From contig NZ_AP019632.1 in assembly GCF_007035645.1 (NCBI RefSeq), positions 2,914,001 through 2,978,000 of the forward strand: a stretch of DNA of 64,000 nucleotides. Direction: 5' to 3'. Both the position numbers and the translations under genes were made by a program. This DNA comes from Enterobacter asburiae (GTDB lineage Bacteria; Pseudomonadota; Gammaproteobacteria; Enterobacterales; Enterobacteriaceae). This document shows positions 39,056 to 48,354 of this stretch, piece by piece. Below the pieces are notes generated by a model. The model worked only from the letters and a program-made list of their open reading frames with translations, searched no databases and was not told the origin of the DNA. Within the stretch, counting starts at the first letter, position 1. Every line of letters begins with the position of its first letter.

Positions 39056-40258
39056 ATGACTCAATTCGCTTCTCCAGTTCTGCATACGTTGCTGGATACC
39101 GACGCGTATAAACTGCATATGCAGCAAGCCGTTTTCCACCATTACTATGACGTTCACGTCGCGGCGGAATTCCGCTGTCGTGGCGACGACTTGCTCGGTA
39201 TCTACGCAGACGCCATTCGTGAACAGGTCGATGCTATGCAGCATCTGACGCTGCAGGACGAGGAATATCAGTGGCTTTCTGGCCTGCCCTTCTTCAAAGC
39301 CGACTACCTGAACTGGCTGCGCGATTTCCGCTATAAGCCGGAGCAGGTCAGCGTGGTTAACGATAATGGCAAGCTGGATATTCGCCTTGAAGGTCCGTGG
39401 CGGGAAGTGATCATGTGGGAAGTGCCGCTTCTGGCGGTGATCAGTGAACTGGCTCACCGCTACCGTTCGCCGGAAAAAGGCGTCGAGCAGGCGGTCGCCG
39501 CGCTGGAAAATAAACTCGCAGCCTTCTCCACGCTGACCGAAGGGCTGGACTTGTCCCGCTTCCGCCTGATGGACTTTGGCACGCGTCGCCGTTTCTCGCG
39601 TGACGTTCAGGAGGCCATCGTTAAACGTCTGCAGCAGGAGCCGTGGTTCGTGGGCACCAGCAACTACGATCTGGCACGCCGCCTCAGCCTGACGCCAATG
39701 GGCACCCAGGCACACGAGTGGTTCCAGGCGCATCAGCAGATCAGCCCCGATCTGGCTAACAGCCAGCGCGCGGCGCTGGCCGCATGGCTTGAAGAGTACC
39801 CGAATCAGCTCGGAATTGCCCTCACCGACTGTATTACGATGGATGCTTTCCTGCGCGACTTTGGTCCCGAGTTCGCTGAACGTTACCAGGGATTACGGCA
39901 CGACTCCGGGGATCCGGTTGAATGGGGCGAGAAAGCCATTGCCCATTACGAAAAACTCGGCATTGACCCGATGAGCAAGGTGCTGGTCTTCTCGGATAAT
40001 CTCGACCTGGCGAAAGCGGTCGACCTCTATCGTCATTTCAACACCCGTGTGAACCTGAGCTTCGGGATTGGTACCCGTCTGACCTGCGATATTCCTCAGG
40101 TAAAACCTCTGAATATCGTCATCAAACTGGTGGAATGTAACGGCAAGCCGGTGGCGAAACTCTCCGACAGCCCGGGTAAAACCATCTGCCATGACAAAGC
40201 GTTTGTCCGCGCGTTGCGCAAAGCGTTCGACCTCCCCTTGATCAAAAAAGCCAGTTAA
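39056..40258 (+). CDS. pncB: Nicotinate phosphoribosyltransferase
   Basis: Converts nicotinate and PRPP to nicotinate mononucleotide in the NAD salvage pathway, with ATP hydrolysis through a phosphohistidine. It has 400 residues from ATG 39056 ([20 protein letters not shown]), equal to E. coli. The phosphorylated histidine is His220 in [14 protein letters not shown]-site sequences [12 protein letters not shown] and GLRHDSGDP are conserved. The upstream frame to 39008 contains the NadR box and is not coding. Confidence 0.97.
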   Translation: MTQFASPVLHTLLDTDAYKLHMQQAVFHHYYDVHVAAEFRCRGDDLLGIYADAIREQVDAMQHLTLQDEEYQWLSGLPFFKADYLNWLRDFRYKPEQVSVVNDNGKLDIRLEGPWREVIMWEVPLLAVISELAHRYRSPEKGVEQAVAALENKLAAFSTLTEGLDLSRFRLMDFGTRRRFSRDVQEAIVKRLQQEPWFVGTSNYDLARRLSLTPMGTQAHEWFQAHQQISPDLANSQRAALAAWLEEYPNQLGIALTDCITMDAFLRDFGPEFAERYQGLRHDSGDPVEWGEKAIAHYEKLGIDPMSKVLVFSDNLDLAKAVDLYRHFNTRVNLSFGIGTRLTCDIPQVKPLNIVIKLVECNGKPVAKLSDSPGKTICHDKAFVRALRKAFDLPLIKKAS

Positions 40259-40265
40259 GCGCTTA

Positions 40266-40302
40266 CGGGAGCCTTTATGGCTCCCTTCTTATTATTTATT
40301 TC
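40266..40302 (+). terminator. pncB terminator
   Basis: The stem GGGAGCC-tttat-GGCTCCC is followed by TTCTTATTATTTATTT, 8 bp after the pncB stop. Confidence 0.8.
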
Positions 40303-40424
40303 TCAATTCTTCTCTTTTGACTGCGAAATTTACTTGTCTGATAGCGGATGGCAGGTAACATAGATATCCCCCCATAAGGGTGGACAAGTGTTTATTTTTT
40401 CCGACTATTAACAGAGAGAATATT

Positions 40425-41825
40425 ATGAGCGTTGTGCCTGTAGCCGACGTACTCCAGGGCCGTGTCGCCGTTGACCAGGAAGTCACCGTGCGCGGATGGG
40501 TGCGTACCCGCCGAGATTCTAAAGCTGGCATCTCCTTCCTCGCCGTCTATGACGGTTCCTGCTTTGATCCTGTACAGGCCGTCATTAATAATTCTCTGCC
40601 CAATTACAATGATGACGTTCTGCGACTGACAACGGGTTGCTCCGTCATTGTTACCGGCGTGGTTGTGGCTTCACCGGGTCAGGGCCAGAGCTTCGAAATT
40701 CAGGCCACTGCGATTGAAGTCACCGGCTGGGTTGAAGATCCGGATACCTATCCGATGGCGGCAAAACGCCACAGCATCGAATATCTGCGTGAAGTCGCCC
40801 ACCTGCGTCCGCGTACCAACCTGATTGGTGCGGTGGCGCGCGTGCGTCATACGCTGGCGCAGGCGCTGCATCGTTTCTTCGATGAGCAGGGTTACTTCTG
40901 GGTGTCTACCCCGCTGATCACCGCGTCCGATACGGAAGGTGCCGGTGAGATGTTCCGCGTTTCGACGCTGGACATGGAAAACCTGCCGCGCACGCCTGAA
41001 GGTAAAGTGGACTATGACAAAGACTTCTTTGGTAAAGAAGCCTTCCTGACGGTATCTGGTCAGCTCAACGGCGAAACGTACGCCTGTGCGCTGTCAAAGA
41101 TCTACACCTTTGGCCCAACCTTCCGCGCCGAAAACTCCAACACCAGTCGTCACCTGGCGGAATTCTGGATGCTGGAGCCTGAAGTGGCGTTCGCCAACCT
41201 CGACGATGTCGCTGGCCTGGCAGAAGCCATGCTGAAGTATGTGTTCAAAGCGGTGCTGGAAGAGCGTCCTGACGACATGAAATTCTTCGCAGAACGCGTA
41301 GACAGCGATGCTGTAGCGCGTCTGGAGCGTTTCGTCTCTGCCGACTTTGCGCAGGTGGACTATACGGACGCGGTGGCGATCCTCGAGAAATGCGGTGAGA
41401 CGTTCGAGAACCCGGTTTACTGGGGCGTTGACCTGGCGTCTGAGCACGAACGCTATCTGGCCGAGAAGCATTTCAAAGCGCCGGTTGTCGTTAAAAACTA
41501 CCCGAAAGACATTAAGGCCTTCTATATGCGCCTTAACGAAGACGGTAAAACCGTGGCAGCGATGGACGTACTGGCGCCTGGCATTGGTGAAATCATCGGT
41601 GGCTCTCAGCGTGAAGAACGTCTTGACGTGCTGGACGCGCGTATGGAAGAGATGGGCCTCAACCCCGCTGACTACAGCTGGTACCGCGATCTGCGCCGTT
41701 ACGGTACCGTACCGCACGCCGGTTTTGGTCTGGGCTTCGAGCGTCTGATTGCCTACGTTACCGGTGTTCAGAACGTACGCGACGTGATCCCGTTCCCACG
41801 TACTCCACGTAACGCCAGCTTCTAA
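40425..41825 (+). CDS. asnS: Asparaginyl-tRNA synthetase
   Basis: Class IIb aminoacyl-tRNA synthetase charging tRNA-Asn. It has 466 residues from ATG 40425, equal to E. coli. An N-terminal OB-fold anticodon-binding domain (about 15-110) precedes the catalytic core with motif 2 ([21 protein letters not shown] region) and motif 3 ([15 protein letters not shown]). Frame extension upstream to 40380 has no homology. Confidence 0.98.
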   Translation: MSVVPVADVLQGRVAVDQEVTVRGWVRTRRDSKAGISFLAVYDGSCFDPVQAVINNSLPNYNDDVLRLTTGCSVIVTGVVVASPGQGQSFEIQATAIEVTGWVEDPDTYPMAAKRHSIEYLREVAHLRPRTNLIGAVARVRHTLAQALHRFFDEQGYFWVSTPLITASDTEGAGEMFRVSTLDMENLPRTPEGKVDYDKDFFGKEAFLTVSGQLNGETYACALSKIYTFGPTFRAENSNTSRHLAEFWMLEPEVAFANLDDVAGLAEAMLKYVFKAVLEERPDDMKFFAERVDSDAVARLERFVSADFAQVDYTDAVAILEKCGETFENPVYWGVDLASEHERYLAEKHFKAPVVVKNYPKDIKAFYMRLNEDGKTVAAMDVLAPGIGEIIGGSQREERLDVLDARMEEMGLNPADYSWYRDLRRYGTVPHAGFGLGFERLIAYVTGVQNVRDVIPFPRTPRNASF

Positions 41826-41840
41826 TCGGTATACGACTGA

Positions 41841-41871
41841 AATGGCCAGCAAATGCTGGCCATTATTTTAT
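41841..41871 (+). terminator. asnS terminator
   Basis: ATGGCCAGC-aaat-GCTGGCCAT is a perfect 9-bp stem followed by TATTTTATT, 16 bp after the asnS stop. Confidence 0.87.
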
Positions 41872-42215
41872 TCTGTATTGTCAGTTTTCGTCAGCGCAAA
41901 GTCAGCGTCTTTAAACCTTCCCCCCGTCACAACCACTACCTGTTACGTTTTGTTTCCGCGAAATATCCAGCCACAAAAAATAAACCCCATTCTTATTGCG
42001 ATTATTACACCCTCAAGCGATAGCACAAATTTCAACCACTTTTACAGCCATCCGGAAGGCCTTTCACAGTCATAAGAAAAAACGAGCCGTTTAAGGTCTG
42101 TTTATACGAATCGCCTTTATCTCAATTAATCATAAGGAATTCATATATATAGGATAGGATTTGCTGTTTAATTCGCCAGGGTGTTCTGAAGTTTGAGATG
42201 GTTCACAAAGTTCCG
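41872..42215. other. AT-rich upstream region of ompF, no gene
   Basis: First part of the 606-bp asnS-ompF gap. It is AT-rich with several A and T tracts and short frames only (77 codons at 41842-42075), none with coding character. In E. coli the same interval holds remote OmpR (F4) and IHF sites; I cannot place them with confidence here. Confidence 0.5.
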
Positions 42216-42262
42216 AAAAATACATATTTGGTTACACATATTTTCTTTCGGTTACTTAATCT
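42216..42262 (+). promoter_or_regulatory. OmpR-binding boxes (F1-F3) of ompF
   Basis: TTTGGTTACACAT and TTTCGGTTACTTA place GTTAC elements at 42231 and 42251, exactly 20 bp apart, inside a stretch that aligns with the E. coli OmpR F-box region (TTTACTTTTGGTTACATATT). They lie immediately upstream of the ompF promoter, so osmolarity control through EnvZ/OmpR is expected. Confidence 0.78.
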
Positions 42263-42282
42263 TGAGAATTGTAGCACTTTCA

Positions 42283-42314
42283 GGCTAGCGAAACGCTTCG
42301 CCGAATGGAAAGAT
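42283..42314 (+). promoter_or_regulatory. ompF promoter
   Basis: The stretch AGCGAAACGCTTCGCCGAAT with AAAGAT at 42309-42314 is nearly identical to the E. coli ompF promoter, whose -10 is also the weak AAAGAT. It predicts a start near 42321, giving a leader of about 110 nt as in E. coli. Confidence 0.72.
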
Positions 42315-42320
42315 GCCTGT

Positions 42321-42431
42321 CAGATACATAAAGACACCAAACTCTCATCAATAGTTCCGGAAATATTTATTGACAGAATTTATTGACGGCAGTGGCGAGT
42401 GTCATAAAAAAACCAATGAGGGTAATAAATA
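42321..42431 (+). promoter_or_regulatory. ompF mRNA leader with MicF-pairing region
   Basis: Untranslated leader conserved with E. coli. GAGGGTAATAAATAATGATG across the ribosome-binding site and start codon is complementary to the MicF sRNA 5' region, so MicF repression is expected to be conserved. Confidence 0.68.
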
Positions 42432-43535
42432 ATGATGAAGCGCAATATTCTGGCAGTGGTAATCCCTGCCCTGCTGGTAGCCGGTGCAGCTAACGCTGCA
42501 GAAATCTATAACAAGAACGGCAACAAACTGGACTTCTACGGTAAAGTTGTGGGCGAACACGGCTTCACCACTTCTGGCGTACACAAAAACGCTGACTCCT
42601 CTTACGGCCAGATCGGCTTCAAAGGCGAAACTCAGATCAACGACCAGCTGACCGGTTACGGTCAGTGGGAATACCGTGCACGCGCCGGTGCAGCTGAAGG
42701 TGATCAGACTAACGTAACTCGTCTGGCTTTCGCTGGCCTGAAAATCGCTGACGCGGGTTCTCTGGACTACGGTCGTAACTACGGTATCGTTTACGACGTA
42801 GAATCCTACACCGATATGGCTCCGTCCTTCTCTGGCGAAACCTGGGGTGGCGGCTATGTTGATAACTACATGACCAGCCGTTCTACTGGCCTGCTGACCT
42901 ACCGTAACAACAACTTCTTCGGTCTGGTTGATGGTCTGAACTTTGGCGTTCAATACCAGGGTAAAAACGATCGTAAAAACCTGAATGAAGCAAACGGCGA
43001 CGGTGTTGGCCTGTCCCTGGGTTACGAGTTCGGTGAAGGCTTCGGTCTGATCGGTGCCTACAGTACCGCTAACCGTACGCTTGAGCAGAAAAAAGATGGT
43101 AAAGGCGATAAAGCTGAATCCTGGGCTGTTGGCGCGAAATACGACGCGAACAACATCTACCTGGCGACCGTTTATGCAGAGACTCGCAACATGAGCCGCC
43201 TGGGTAACAGCGGCGAAAACTATGTTCCGAATGATGATGGTAATGTTTATAACATCGCTAACAAGACCCAGAACTTTGAAGTTATCGCTCAGTACCAGTT
43301 CGACTTCGGCCTGCGTCCTTCCGTTTCTTACGTTCAGTCCAAAGGTAAAGACCTGAACGGCATCGGCGACCGTGACCTGGCGAAATACATCACCACTGGT
43401 GCGACTTACTACTTCAACAAGAACTTCAACGTGTACGGTGACTACCGCTTCAACCTGCTGGACGACAAAGATGCGTCCACCAGCTGGGTTGGCTCTGACA
43501 ACCAGGCTACCGTTGGCGTAACCTACCAGTTCTAA
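42432..43535 (+). CDS. ompF: General porin OmpF (OmpE35/OmpK35 type)
   Basis: Trimeric outer-membrane general porin of 367 residues with a signal peptide ([22 protein letters not shown]) and the C-terminal phenylalanine needed for BAM recognition (TYQF). Sixteen beta strands are implied by the alternating pattern. Identity comes from the conserved promoter and neighbours asnS and aspC. The eyelet loop L3 reads [15 protein letters not shown]: compared with E. coli (YTDMLPEFGGDT), Asp113 is kept, Glu117 is replaced by serine and Asp121 by glutamate, and the loop is longer with several extra glycines. That should alter the charge of the constriction. Preferred codons throughout. Confidence 0.95.
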   Translation: MMKRNILAVVIPALLVAGAANAAEIYNKNGNKLDFYGKVVGEHGFTTSGVHKNADSSYGQIGFKGETQINDQLTGYGQWEYRARAGAAEGDQTNVTRLAFAGLKIADAGSLDYGRNYGIVYDVESYTDMAPSFSGETWGGGYVDNYMTSRSTGLLTYRNNNFFGLVDGLNFGVQYQGKNDRKNLNEANGDGVGLSLGYEFGEGFGLIGAYSTANRTLEQKKDGKGDKAESWAVGAKYDANNIYLATVYAETRNMSRLGNSGENYVPNDDGNVYNIANKTQNFEVIAQYQFDFGLRPSVSYVQSKGKDLNGIGDRDLAKYITTGATYYFNKNFNVYGDYRFNLLDDKDASTSWVGSDNQATVGVTYQF

Positions 43536-43564
43536 TCAGTACACCACTTTGTTATATGCTTAAT

Positions 43565-43592
43565 GAACAGGGCTTCGGCCCTGTTTTTTTAT
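43565..43592 (+). terminator. ompF terminator
   Basis: AACAGGGC-ttcg-GCCCTGTT has a stable UUCG-type tetraloop and is followed by TTTTTT, 30 bp after the ompF stop. Confidence 0.92.
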
Positions 43593-43719
43593 GCGTGACA
43601 GAAAATAATGGCGACTTTTGAAAAGCCGCACGCTTTTCGTCGCAAACGGTTGGCATTTTGTAAATCTACCGTTAACCTGATAGCGGATTTCACTTCTGTA
43701 ATCACAATGGAACTTCGTC

Positions 43720-44910
43720 ATGTTTGAGAACATTACCGCCGCTCCTGCCGACCCTATTCTGGGCCTGGCCGATCTGTTTCGTGCCGACGACCGCCCTGGC
43801 AAAATCAACCTGGGTATTGGTGTATATAAAGATGAAACCGGCAAAACTCCGGTACTGACCAGCGTTAAGAAAGCTGAGCAGTATCTGCTGGAAAACGAAA
43901 CCACCAAAAACTACCTCGGTATTGATGGTATCCCTGAGTTTGGTCGCTGCACCCAGGAGCTGCTGTTCGGTAAAGGCAGCGCAATTGTGAGTGACAAACG
44001 TGCCCGTACAGCACAGACCCCAGGCGGTACCGGTGCGCTGCGCGTAGCGGCGGATTTCCTTGCGAAAAACACCTCTGTTAAGCGCGTATGGGTGAGCAAC
44101 CCAAGTTGGCCGAACCACAAGAGCGTGTTTAACTCTGCGGGTCTGGAAGTGCGTGAATATGCATACTACGACGCGGCAAACCACTCTCTCGACTTTGACG
44201 GCCTACTGGCGAGCCTGAGCGAAGCGCAGGCAGGTGACGTGGTGCTGTTCCACGGCTGCTGCCACAACCCAACCGGTATCGATCCGACGCTTGAGCAGTG
44301 GCAACACCTGGCGAAACTGTCCGTTGAAAAAGGCTGGCTGCCGCTGTTTGACTTTGCCTACCAGGGCTTCGCCCGTGGTCTGGAAGAAGATGCCGAAGGC
44401 CTGCGCGCGTTCGCAGCCGTTCACCAGGAGCTGATTGTCGCAAGCTCGTATTCCAAGAACTTCGGTCTGTACAATGAGCGCGTGGGTGCCTGTACGCTGG
44501 TTGCCGCTAACGAAGAGACCGTCGATCGTGCGTTCAGCCAGATGAAATCGGTTATCCGCGCGAACTACTCTAACCCACCGGCACACGGTGCATCTGTTGT
44601 GGCCACTATCCTGAGCAACGATGCGCTGCGCGCTATCTGGGAACAAGAGCTGAACGATATGCGTCAGCGTATTCAGCGCATGCGCCTGCTGTTTGTGAAC
44701 ACCCTGGCTGAGAAAGGCGCGGACCGCGACTTCAGCTTTATTATCAAACAGAACGGCATGTTCTCGTTCAGCGGCCTGACCAAAGAGCAGGTTCTGCGTC
44801 TGCGTGAAGAGTTTGGCGTGTACGCCGTGGCCTCAGGCCGCGTGAACGTTGCAGGCATGACGCCTGACAACATGGCGCCACTGTGCGAAGCGATTGTCGC
44901 CGTACTGTAA
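43720..44910 (+). CDS. aspC: Aspartate aminotransferase
   Basis: PLP-dependent class I aminotransferase interconverting aspartate and oxaloacetate with glutamate/2-oxoglutarate; also acts on aromatic amino acids. It has 396 residues, equal to E. coli. The PLP Schiff-base lysine is Lys246 in [25 protein letters not shown] holds the substrate-binding asparagine region and VAGMTPDNM is near the C-terminus, with Arg in ASGRVNVAG for the alpha-carboxylate. Preferred codons suggest high expression. Confidence 0.98.
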   Translation: MFENITAAPADPILGLADLFRADDRPGKINLGIGVYKDETGKTPVLTSVKKAEQYLLENETTKNYLGIDGIPEFGRCTQELLFGKGSAIVSDKRARTAQTPGGTGALRVAADFLAKNTSVKRVWVSNPSWPNHKSVFNSAGLEVREYAYYDAANHSLDFDGLLASLSEAQAGDVVLFHGCCHNPTGIDPTLEQWQHLAKLSVEKGWLPLFDFAYQGFARGLEEDAEGLRAFAAVHQELIVASSYSKNFGLYNERVGACTLVAANEETVDRAFSQMKSVIRANYSNPPAHGASVVATILSNDALRAIWEQELNDMRQRIQRMRLLFVNTLAEKGADRDFSFIIKQNGMFSFSGLTKEQVLRLREEFGVYAVASGRVNVAGMTPDNMAPLCEAIVAVL

Positions 44911-44919
44911 TTTGTGCCC

Positions 44920-44952
44920 ATAAAAAAGCCTGCATTATGCAGGCTTTTTTTA
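44920..44952. terminator. Bidirectional terminator between aspC and gloC
   Basis: AAAAAAGCCTGCAT-TATGCAGGCTTTTTT forms a long stem with A and T tracts on each side, between the convergent aspC and gloC stops. Confidence 0.92.
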
Positions 44953-44958
44953 TTCTGG

Positions 44959-45606
44959 TTACCAGACAGGCATCTCATCCTGAAGGAACGGATTATGGAG
45001 CCGTTCGTAGCCCAGCGTCGACATCGGACCGTGTCCAGGGATAAACGTAACGTCATCACCCAGCGGCAATAACTTTTGTTTAATCGACTGAATCAGCTGC
45101 CCGTGATCGCCGCGTGGAAAATCGCTGCGTCCTACGCCACCTTTGAAGATCACATCGCCGGAAATCAGCAGACGGGACTGGTCATCAAAGAAGACGATAT
45201 GGCCTGGCGTATGCCCAGGACAATGCAACACCTGTAAAGTCACATTCCCTACGTTAACGCGCTCTCCTTCGTTCAGCCAGCGATCGGGCGTCAGGGGCTG
45301 ACACTCATCAAGGCCAAACATGCGGCTTTGGGCGGGTAACCCCTGCAGCCAGAACTCATCTTCTTTTTCCGGACCGACGATCGGCACACCGTAGTGTTTA
45401 GCGAGTTCAGCCGCTGCACCCACATGGTCGAGGTGACCGTGCGTCAGTAAAATCTGCATGAGCGTCACGCCGCTGTCGGCGACTTCCTGCTTGATTTTCT
45501 CAGCGTCACCGCCGGGATCGACAAGCGCGGCCAGTTTAGTCTGTTCGCACCAGATCAATGAACAATTCTGGGAGAACGCGGTAACCGGAATAATACGATA
45601 GTTCAT
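44959..45606 (-). CDS. gloC: Type II hydroxyacylglutathione hydrolase GloC
   Basis: Glyoxalase II activity, hydrolysing S-lactoylglutathione to lactate and glutathione at the end of methylglyoxal detoxification (E. coli ycbL). It has 215 residues with the metallo-beta-lactamase fold and the metal motif THGHLDH (His56, His58, Asp60, His61), plus later ligands HCPGHTPGH and SGDVIF. Lies 20 bp downstream of mepK. In this window mgsA supplies the producing side of methylglyoxal metabolism. Confidence 0.95.
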   Translation of the reverse strand: MNYRIIPVTAFSQNCSLIWCEQTKLAALVDPGGDAEKIKQEVADSGVTLMQILLTHGHLDHVGAAAELAKHYGVPIVGPEKEDEFWLQGLPAQSRMFGLDECQPLTPDRWLNEGERVNVGNVTLQVLHCPGHTPGHIVFFDDQSRLLISGDVIFKGGVGRSDFPRGDHGQLIQSIKQKLLPLGDDVTFIPGHGPMSTLGYERLHNPFLQDEMPVW

Positions 45607-45626
45607 ACTGCTCCTGTGTTTCGTTA

Positions 45627-46178
45627 TTACCAGTGCCGAACCGGACCGGTATCAATATGCACAAAGTTGCTGCTGGGGTAATATCCTACACCACCTGCGC
45701 GCATAGATAACGCGGCTTTGCGAATATTGGCTAACGAAACGCCTTCAATATGGAAATCCATTGCCTGTCCCTTCGTGTGATAGCTTTTTTTGGCTACCCC
45801 GCGACTGTGGGCGCGCAGTTCATTATTGGTATCAATCGAGCGATAGCCAGATATGAGCTGCACTGGCCTGCTGGTGCCCAGCAGGCCCTGAAGGCGGAAA
45901 ATCTGATCAAACAGTCCTGGATCGATGGCTTTTATTTTATTCGCGCGGAAATCACGGAAAAAATGGTTAAGTCTTGCTAATTCATCCTGAATATAGCCTC
46001 TGCCATCGAAAAACTCCGCTTTTAGCGACTCACCGGTATGCAGGTTGTTGAGCGTTAAAACTCGCGGACGAGGTGTCGAGAGGGTGGCAAATGCTGGCGT
46101 CGGCAGGATGGCCGCTGCGCCAAGCGCAACACCACCTAACGCCAGCAGTTTGCGGCGATTAGCGTCAAATTTGTCCAT
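45627..46178 (-). CDS. mepK: Murein endopeptidase MepK (YcbK, DUF882)
   Basis: Periplasmic peptidase of the M15/DUF882 group that, in E. coli, cleaves mDAP-mDAP (3-3) peptidoglycan cross-links. It has 183 residues with a twin-arginine signal ([19 protein letters not shown]). Zinc/catalytic motifs [14 protein letters not shown] and NFVHIDTG are conserved. Its proximity to ldtD, which makes 3-3 links, fits a shared function in cross-link turnover. Confidence 0.92.
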   Translation of the reverse strand: MDKFDANRRKLLALGGVALGAAAILPTPAFATLSTPRPRVLTLNNLHTGESLKAEFFDGRGYIQDELARLNHFFRDFRANKIKAIDPGLFDQIFRLQGLLGTSRPVQLISGYRSIDTNNELRAHSRGVAKKSYHTKGQAMDFHIEGVSLANIRKAALSMRAGGVGYYPSSNFVHIDTGPVRHW

Positions 46179-46352
46179 GATAATCAGGTCTACAGGTAAA
46201 AGAAATCGTAATATGCTTAGCGCACGAAGGGCACCTTAACTGGCAAAACCAGGTACGTCAAGGCGCCCAACCCCAGTGAATACGCGGCTTACAGCGATAT
46301 TGCCCCCTATTCACCCTAACTTACGACAATCATTTTTCCCGAACTGCTTCAT

Positions 46353-48176
46353 TTACCTGATTAATTGTTCCGCTTTTGGCAATATTTGTGCGCCGGATCG
46401 CGCGGTGAGATCATAATTGTAAATATCTGTACGATACTGGGTACGCCCGTCCTCACCCACAAATGCCGTCAGATAGTAAAGATTGACCGGAATATTGTGG
46501 CGAATATTCACGTAACGCGTATCCCCCTGCTTCAGGGCATCCGAGATACGCGTGTCGTTCCAGCCCGCATCCTGCAACAGCATATTGGCCAGCTCCGAGG
46601 CTTTGTTCACGCGCACGCAGCCAGAACTCAGCGCGCGCGTATCTTTCTGGAACAGGTTGTGGTTCGGCGTATCGTGCAGATAAATAGCTTCTGAACTCGG
46701 CATGTTGAATTTGTAGCGCCCTAAAGAGTTATGCGCTCCGGGAGCCTGCTGGAAGCGGAACGGCAGATTCGACGCTGTGATCGTCGACCAGTCGACCATA
46801 TAAGGATCGATGGCCTCTTTACTGTTCCATCCACGCATCACCGTGTAGCCATGACGTTCAAGATAACCCGGATCGTTCCAGACTTTCGGCAGAATGTCTT
46901 TACGCGCCAGCGTCGGCGGCACGTTCCACGGCGGGTTAACCACCACGTTATTCAGCGCGCTGCTCATCATCGGTGTTTTACGATCCGGACGCCCGACAAT
47001 CACGCGCGACGCCAGCACTTCGCTGCCGTTCTGGTAATAGACCAGGGAATACGCCGGGATGTTAACCATAATTCCGGTAGAGAGCGTTCCCGGCAGCAAG
47101 CGCAAACGCTGGATATTGAGCGCCAGCACCCCTGCCCGCTGCGCAGGCGATACGTTCAGCCAGTCGCGCGTCGTCTGGCCAATGACGCCATCGGCCCCCA
47201 GCCCCTGAGCGGCCTGGAACTGTTTAACGGCCGCAACCAGCTCGCGATCGTAAGCAGCGGGTTTGTTGCTCAGGGCAACGGCTTTCTTCTCTTTAACTGG
47301 CGCTGACGGGCTGACGGCGACGTTTTGTGGATCGTCACCCGGGAGAACAATCTTTGGCCCGCCGTCAAGAAGACCAGAACGCGTCAGGATCTCGCGCAGG
47401 GCAGGAACATCGCTGCTCCACTGCCCCGGACGCAGCGTCGCGGTGCCGCGCATCTGCGGCCATGGACGCGTGTCCCCCACCAGCGTGAGGAGCGACTGGT
47501 GCAGAGTGGCATAGTGTGGATGCGCCGGTGCCAGGCTGGCAATAAAGCGCGGCAGTTCGCCATTGTCCAGCGCGAGCTGCCACTGGTTAATCACCGACAG
47601 CGCCGGCGTCGCCAGCTTGTACGGCTTATCGCTGTACAGCCAACGGTTGCCGTTGACCGGAATACCCGCCACGAACTGCAGGTAGCCCATCATGGCATCG
47701 GAAAGCACCACGTCCCGCGCCTGCCCGGTGACGGCAGGATCGGTTAACAGCTCAACCCACTTTGTAAACTGCGGCTGAAACCCTGCAATCGCAACCTCTG
47801 CCAGCTGCTGCTGGAAGGCGCGCACGGCATCGCGATTTTCCCACATCGGTTTCATATCGCGGGCAGCATAGAGGAGCGTGAGCTGGTTGATATAGACAGG
47901 CGTGTAGCCTGACGGCAGCTCCGACTGCAGCTGCTGGCTGAGCGATTCCGCGTCGATGCCTTCCGGCAGCGGTTTAATTCCGGCCATGATAGCCGTCGCC
48001 GGAGACTGCTCCAGCGGCTGGGACAACGACGTTGGCTGCGCGCCTGTCGTTGCCGAGCTGTCAGTCGGCACAATTTCAGGCTCGTCGGCCTGGGCGGTTA
48101 ACAGCGGAGCAAACATCACTGCCAGGCATAAACTCAGCGCAGACAGCTGACGACCACATTCTTTCTTTAGCAACAT
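46353..48176 (-). CDS. ldtD: L,D-transpeptidase LdtD (YcbB)
   Basis: Forms 3-3 mDAP cross-links in peptidoglycan; Cpx-induced in E. coli and able to bypass beta-lactam inhibition of PBPs. It has 607 residues with an N-terminal signal peptide ([20 protein letters not shown]). A peptidoglycan-binding domain ([20 protein letters not shown], about 320-340) precedes the YkuD domain, whose catalytic Cys520 is in [11 protein letters not shown], with [10 protein letters not shown] upstream. It lies downstream of mukB with its own 178-bp gap. Confidence 0.96.
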   Translation of the reverse strand: MLLKKECGRQLSALSLCLAVMFAPLLTAQADEPEIVPTDSSATTGAQPTSLSQPLEQSPATAIMAGIKPLPEGIDAESLSQQLQSELPSGYTPVYINQLTLLYAARDMKPMWENRDAVRAFQQQLAEVAIAGFQPQFTKWVELLTDPAVTGQARDVVLSDAMMGYLQFVAGIPVNGNRWLYSDKPYKLATPALSVINQWQLALDNGELPRFIASLAPAHPHYATLHQSLLTLVGDTRPWPQMRGTATLRPGQWSSDVPALREILTRSGLLDGGPKIVLPGDDPQNVAVSPSAPVKEKKAVALSNKPAAYDRELVAAVKQFQAAQGLGADGVIGQTTRDWLNVSPAQRAGVLALNIQRLRLLPGTLSTGIMVNIPAYSLVYYQNGSEVLASRVIVGRPDRKTPMMSSALNNVVVNPPWNVPPTLARKDILPKVWNDPGYLERHGYTVMRGWNSKEAIDPYMVDWSTITASNLPFRFQQAPGAHNSLGRYKFNMPSSEAIYLHDTPNHNLFQKDTRALSSGCVRVNKASELANMLLQDAGWNDTRISDALKQGDTRYVNIRHNIPVNLYYLTAFVGEDGRTQYRTDIYNYDLTARSGAQILPKAEQLIR

Positions 48177-48308
48177 CCCTTGCCCCCTGTTATCACGACA
48201 TGCCCATCACGCTGGGGCTTTCTTTCATTATAGGTAGACGGCTAAGCTGTTGCCTTACCTTATGTAAAGAAGTTTAAAGATAACGCAGCCCCAAGCACAA
48301 GTTAAGTT

Positions 48309-48341
48309 TAAAAAAAAAGCGGCGCCAGTGCGCCGCTTCGG
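48309..48341 (-). terminator. Terminator of the muk operon
   Basis: On the minus strand AAGCGGCG-cactgg-CGCCGCTT is followed by a run of ten T, 14 bp after the mukB stop. Confidence 0.92.
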
Positions 48342-48354
48342 GTCAGAAGACGCT

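Noticed and set aside
41842..42075. 77-codon frame after asnS
   Set aside because: Starts inside the asnS terminator stem and has low-complexity, non-coding character.
42198..42386. 62-codon frame upstream of ompF
   Set aside because: It runs through the OmpR boxes, promoter and leader of ompF, which are conserved as regulatory DNA in E. coli.
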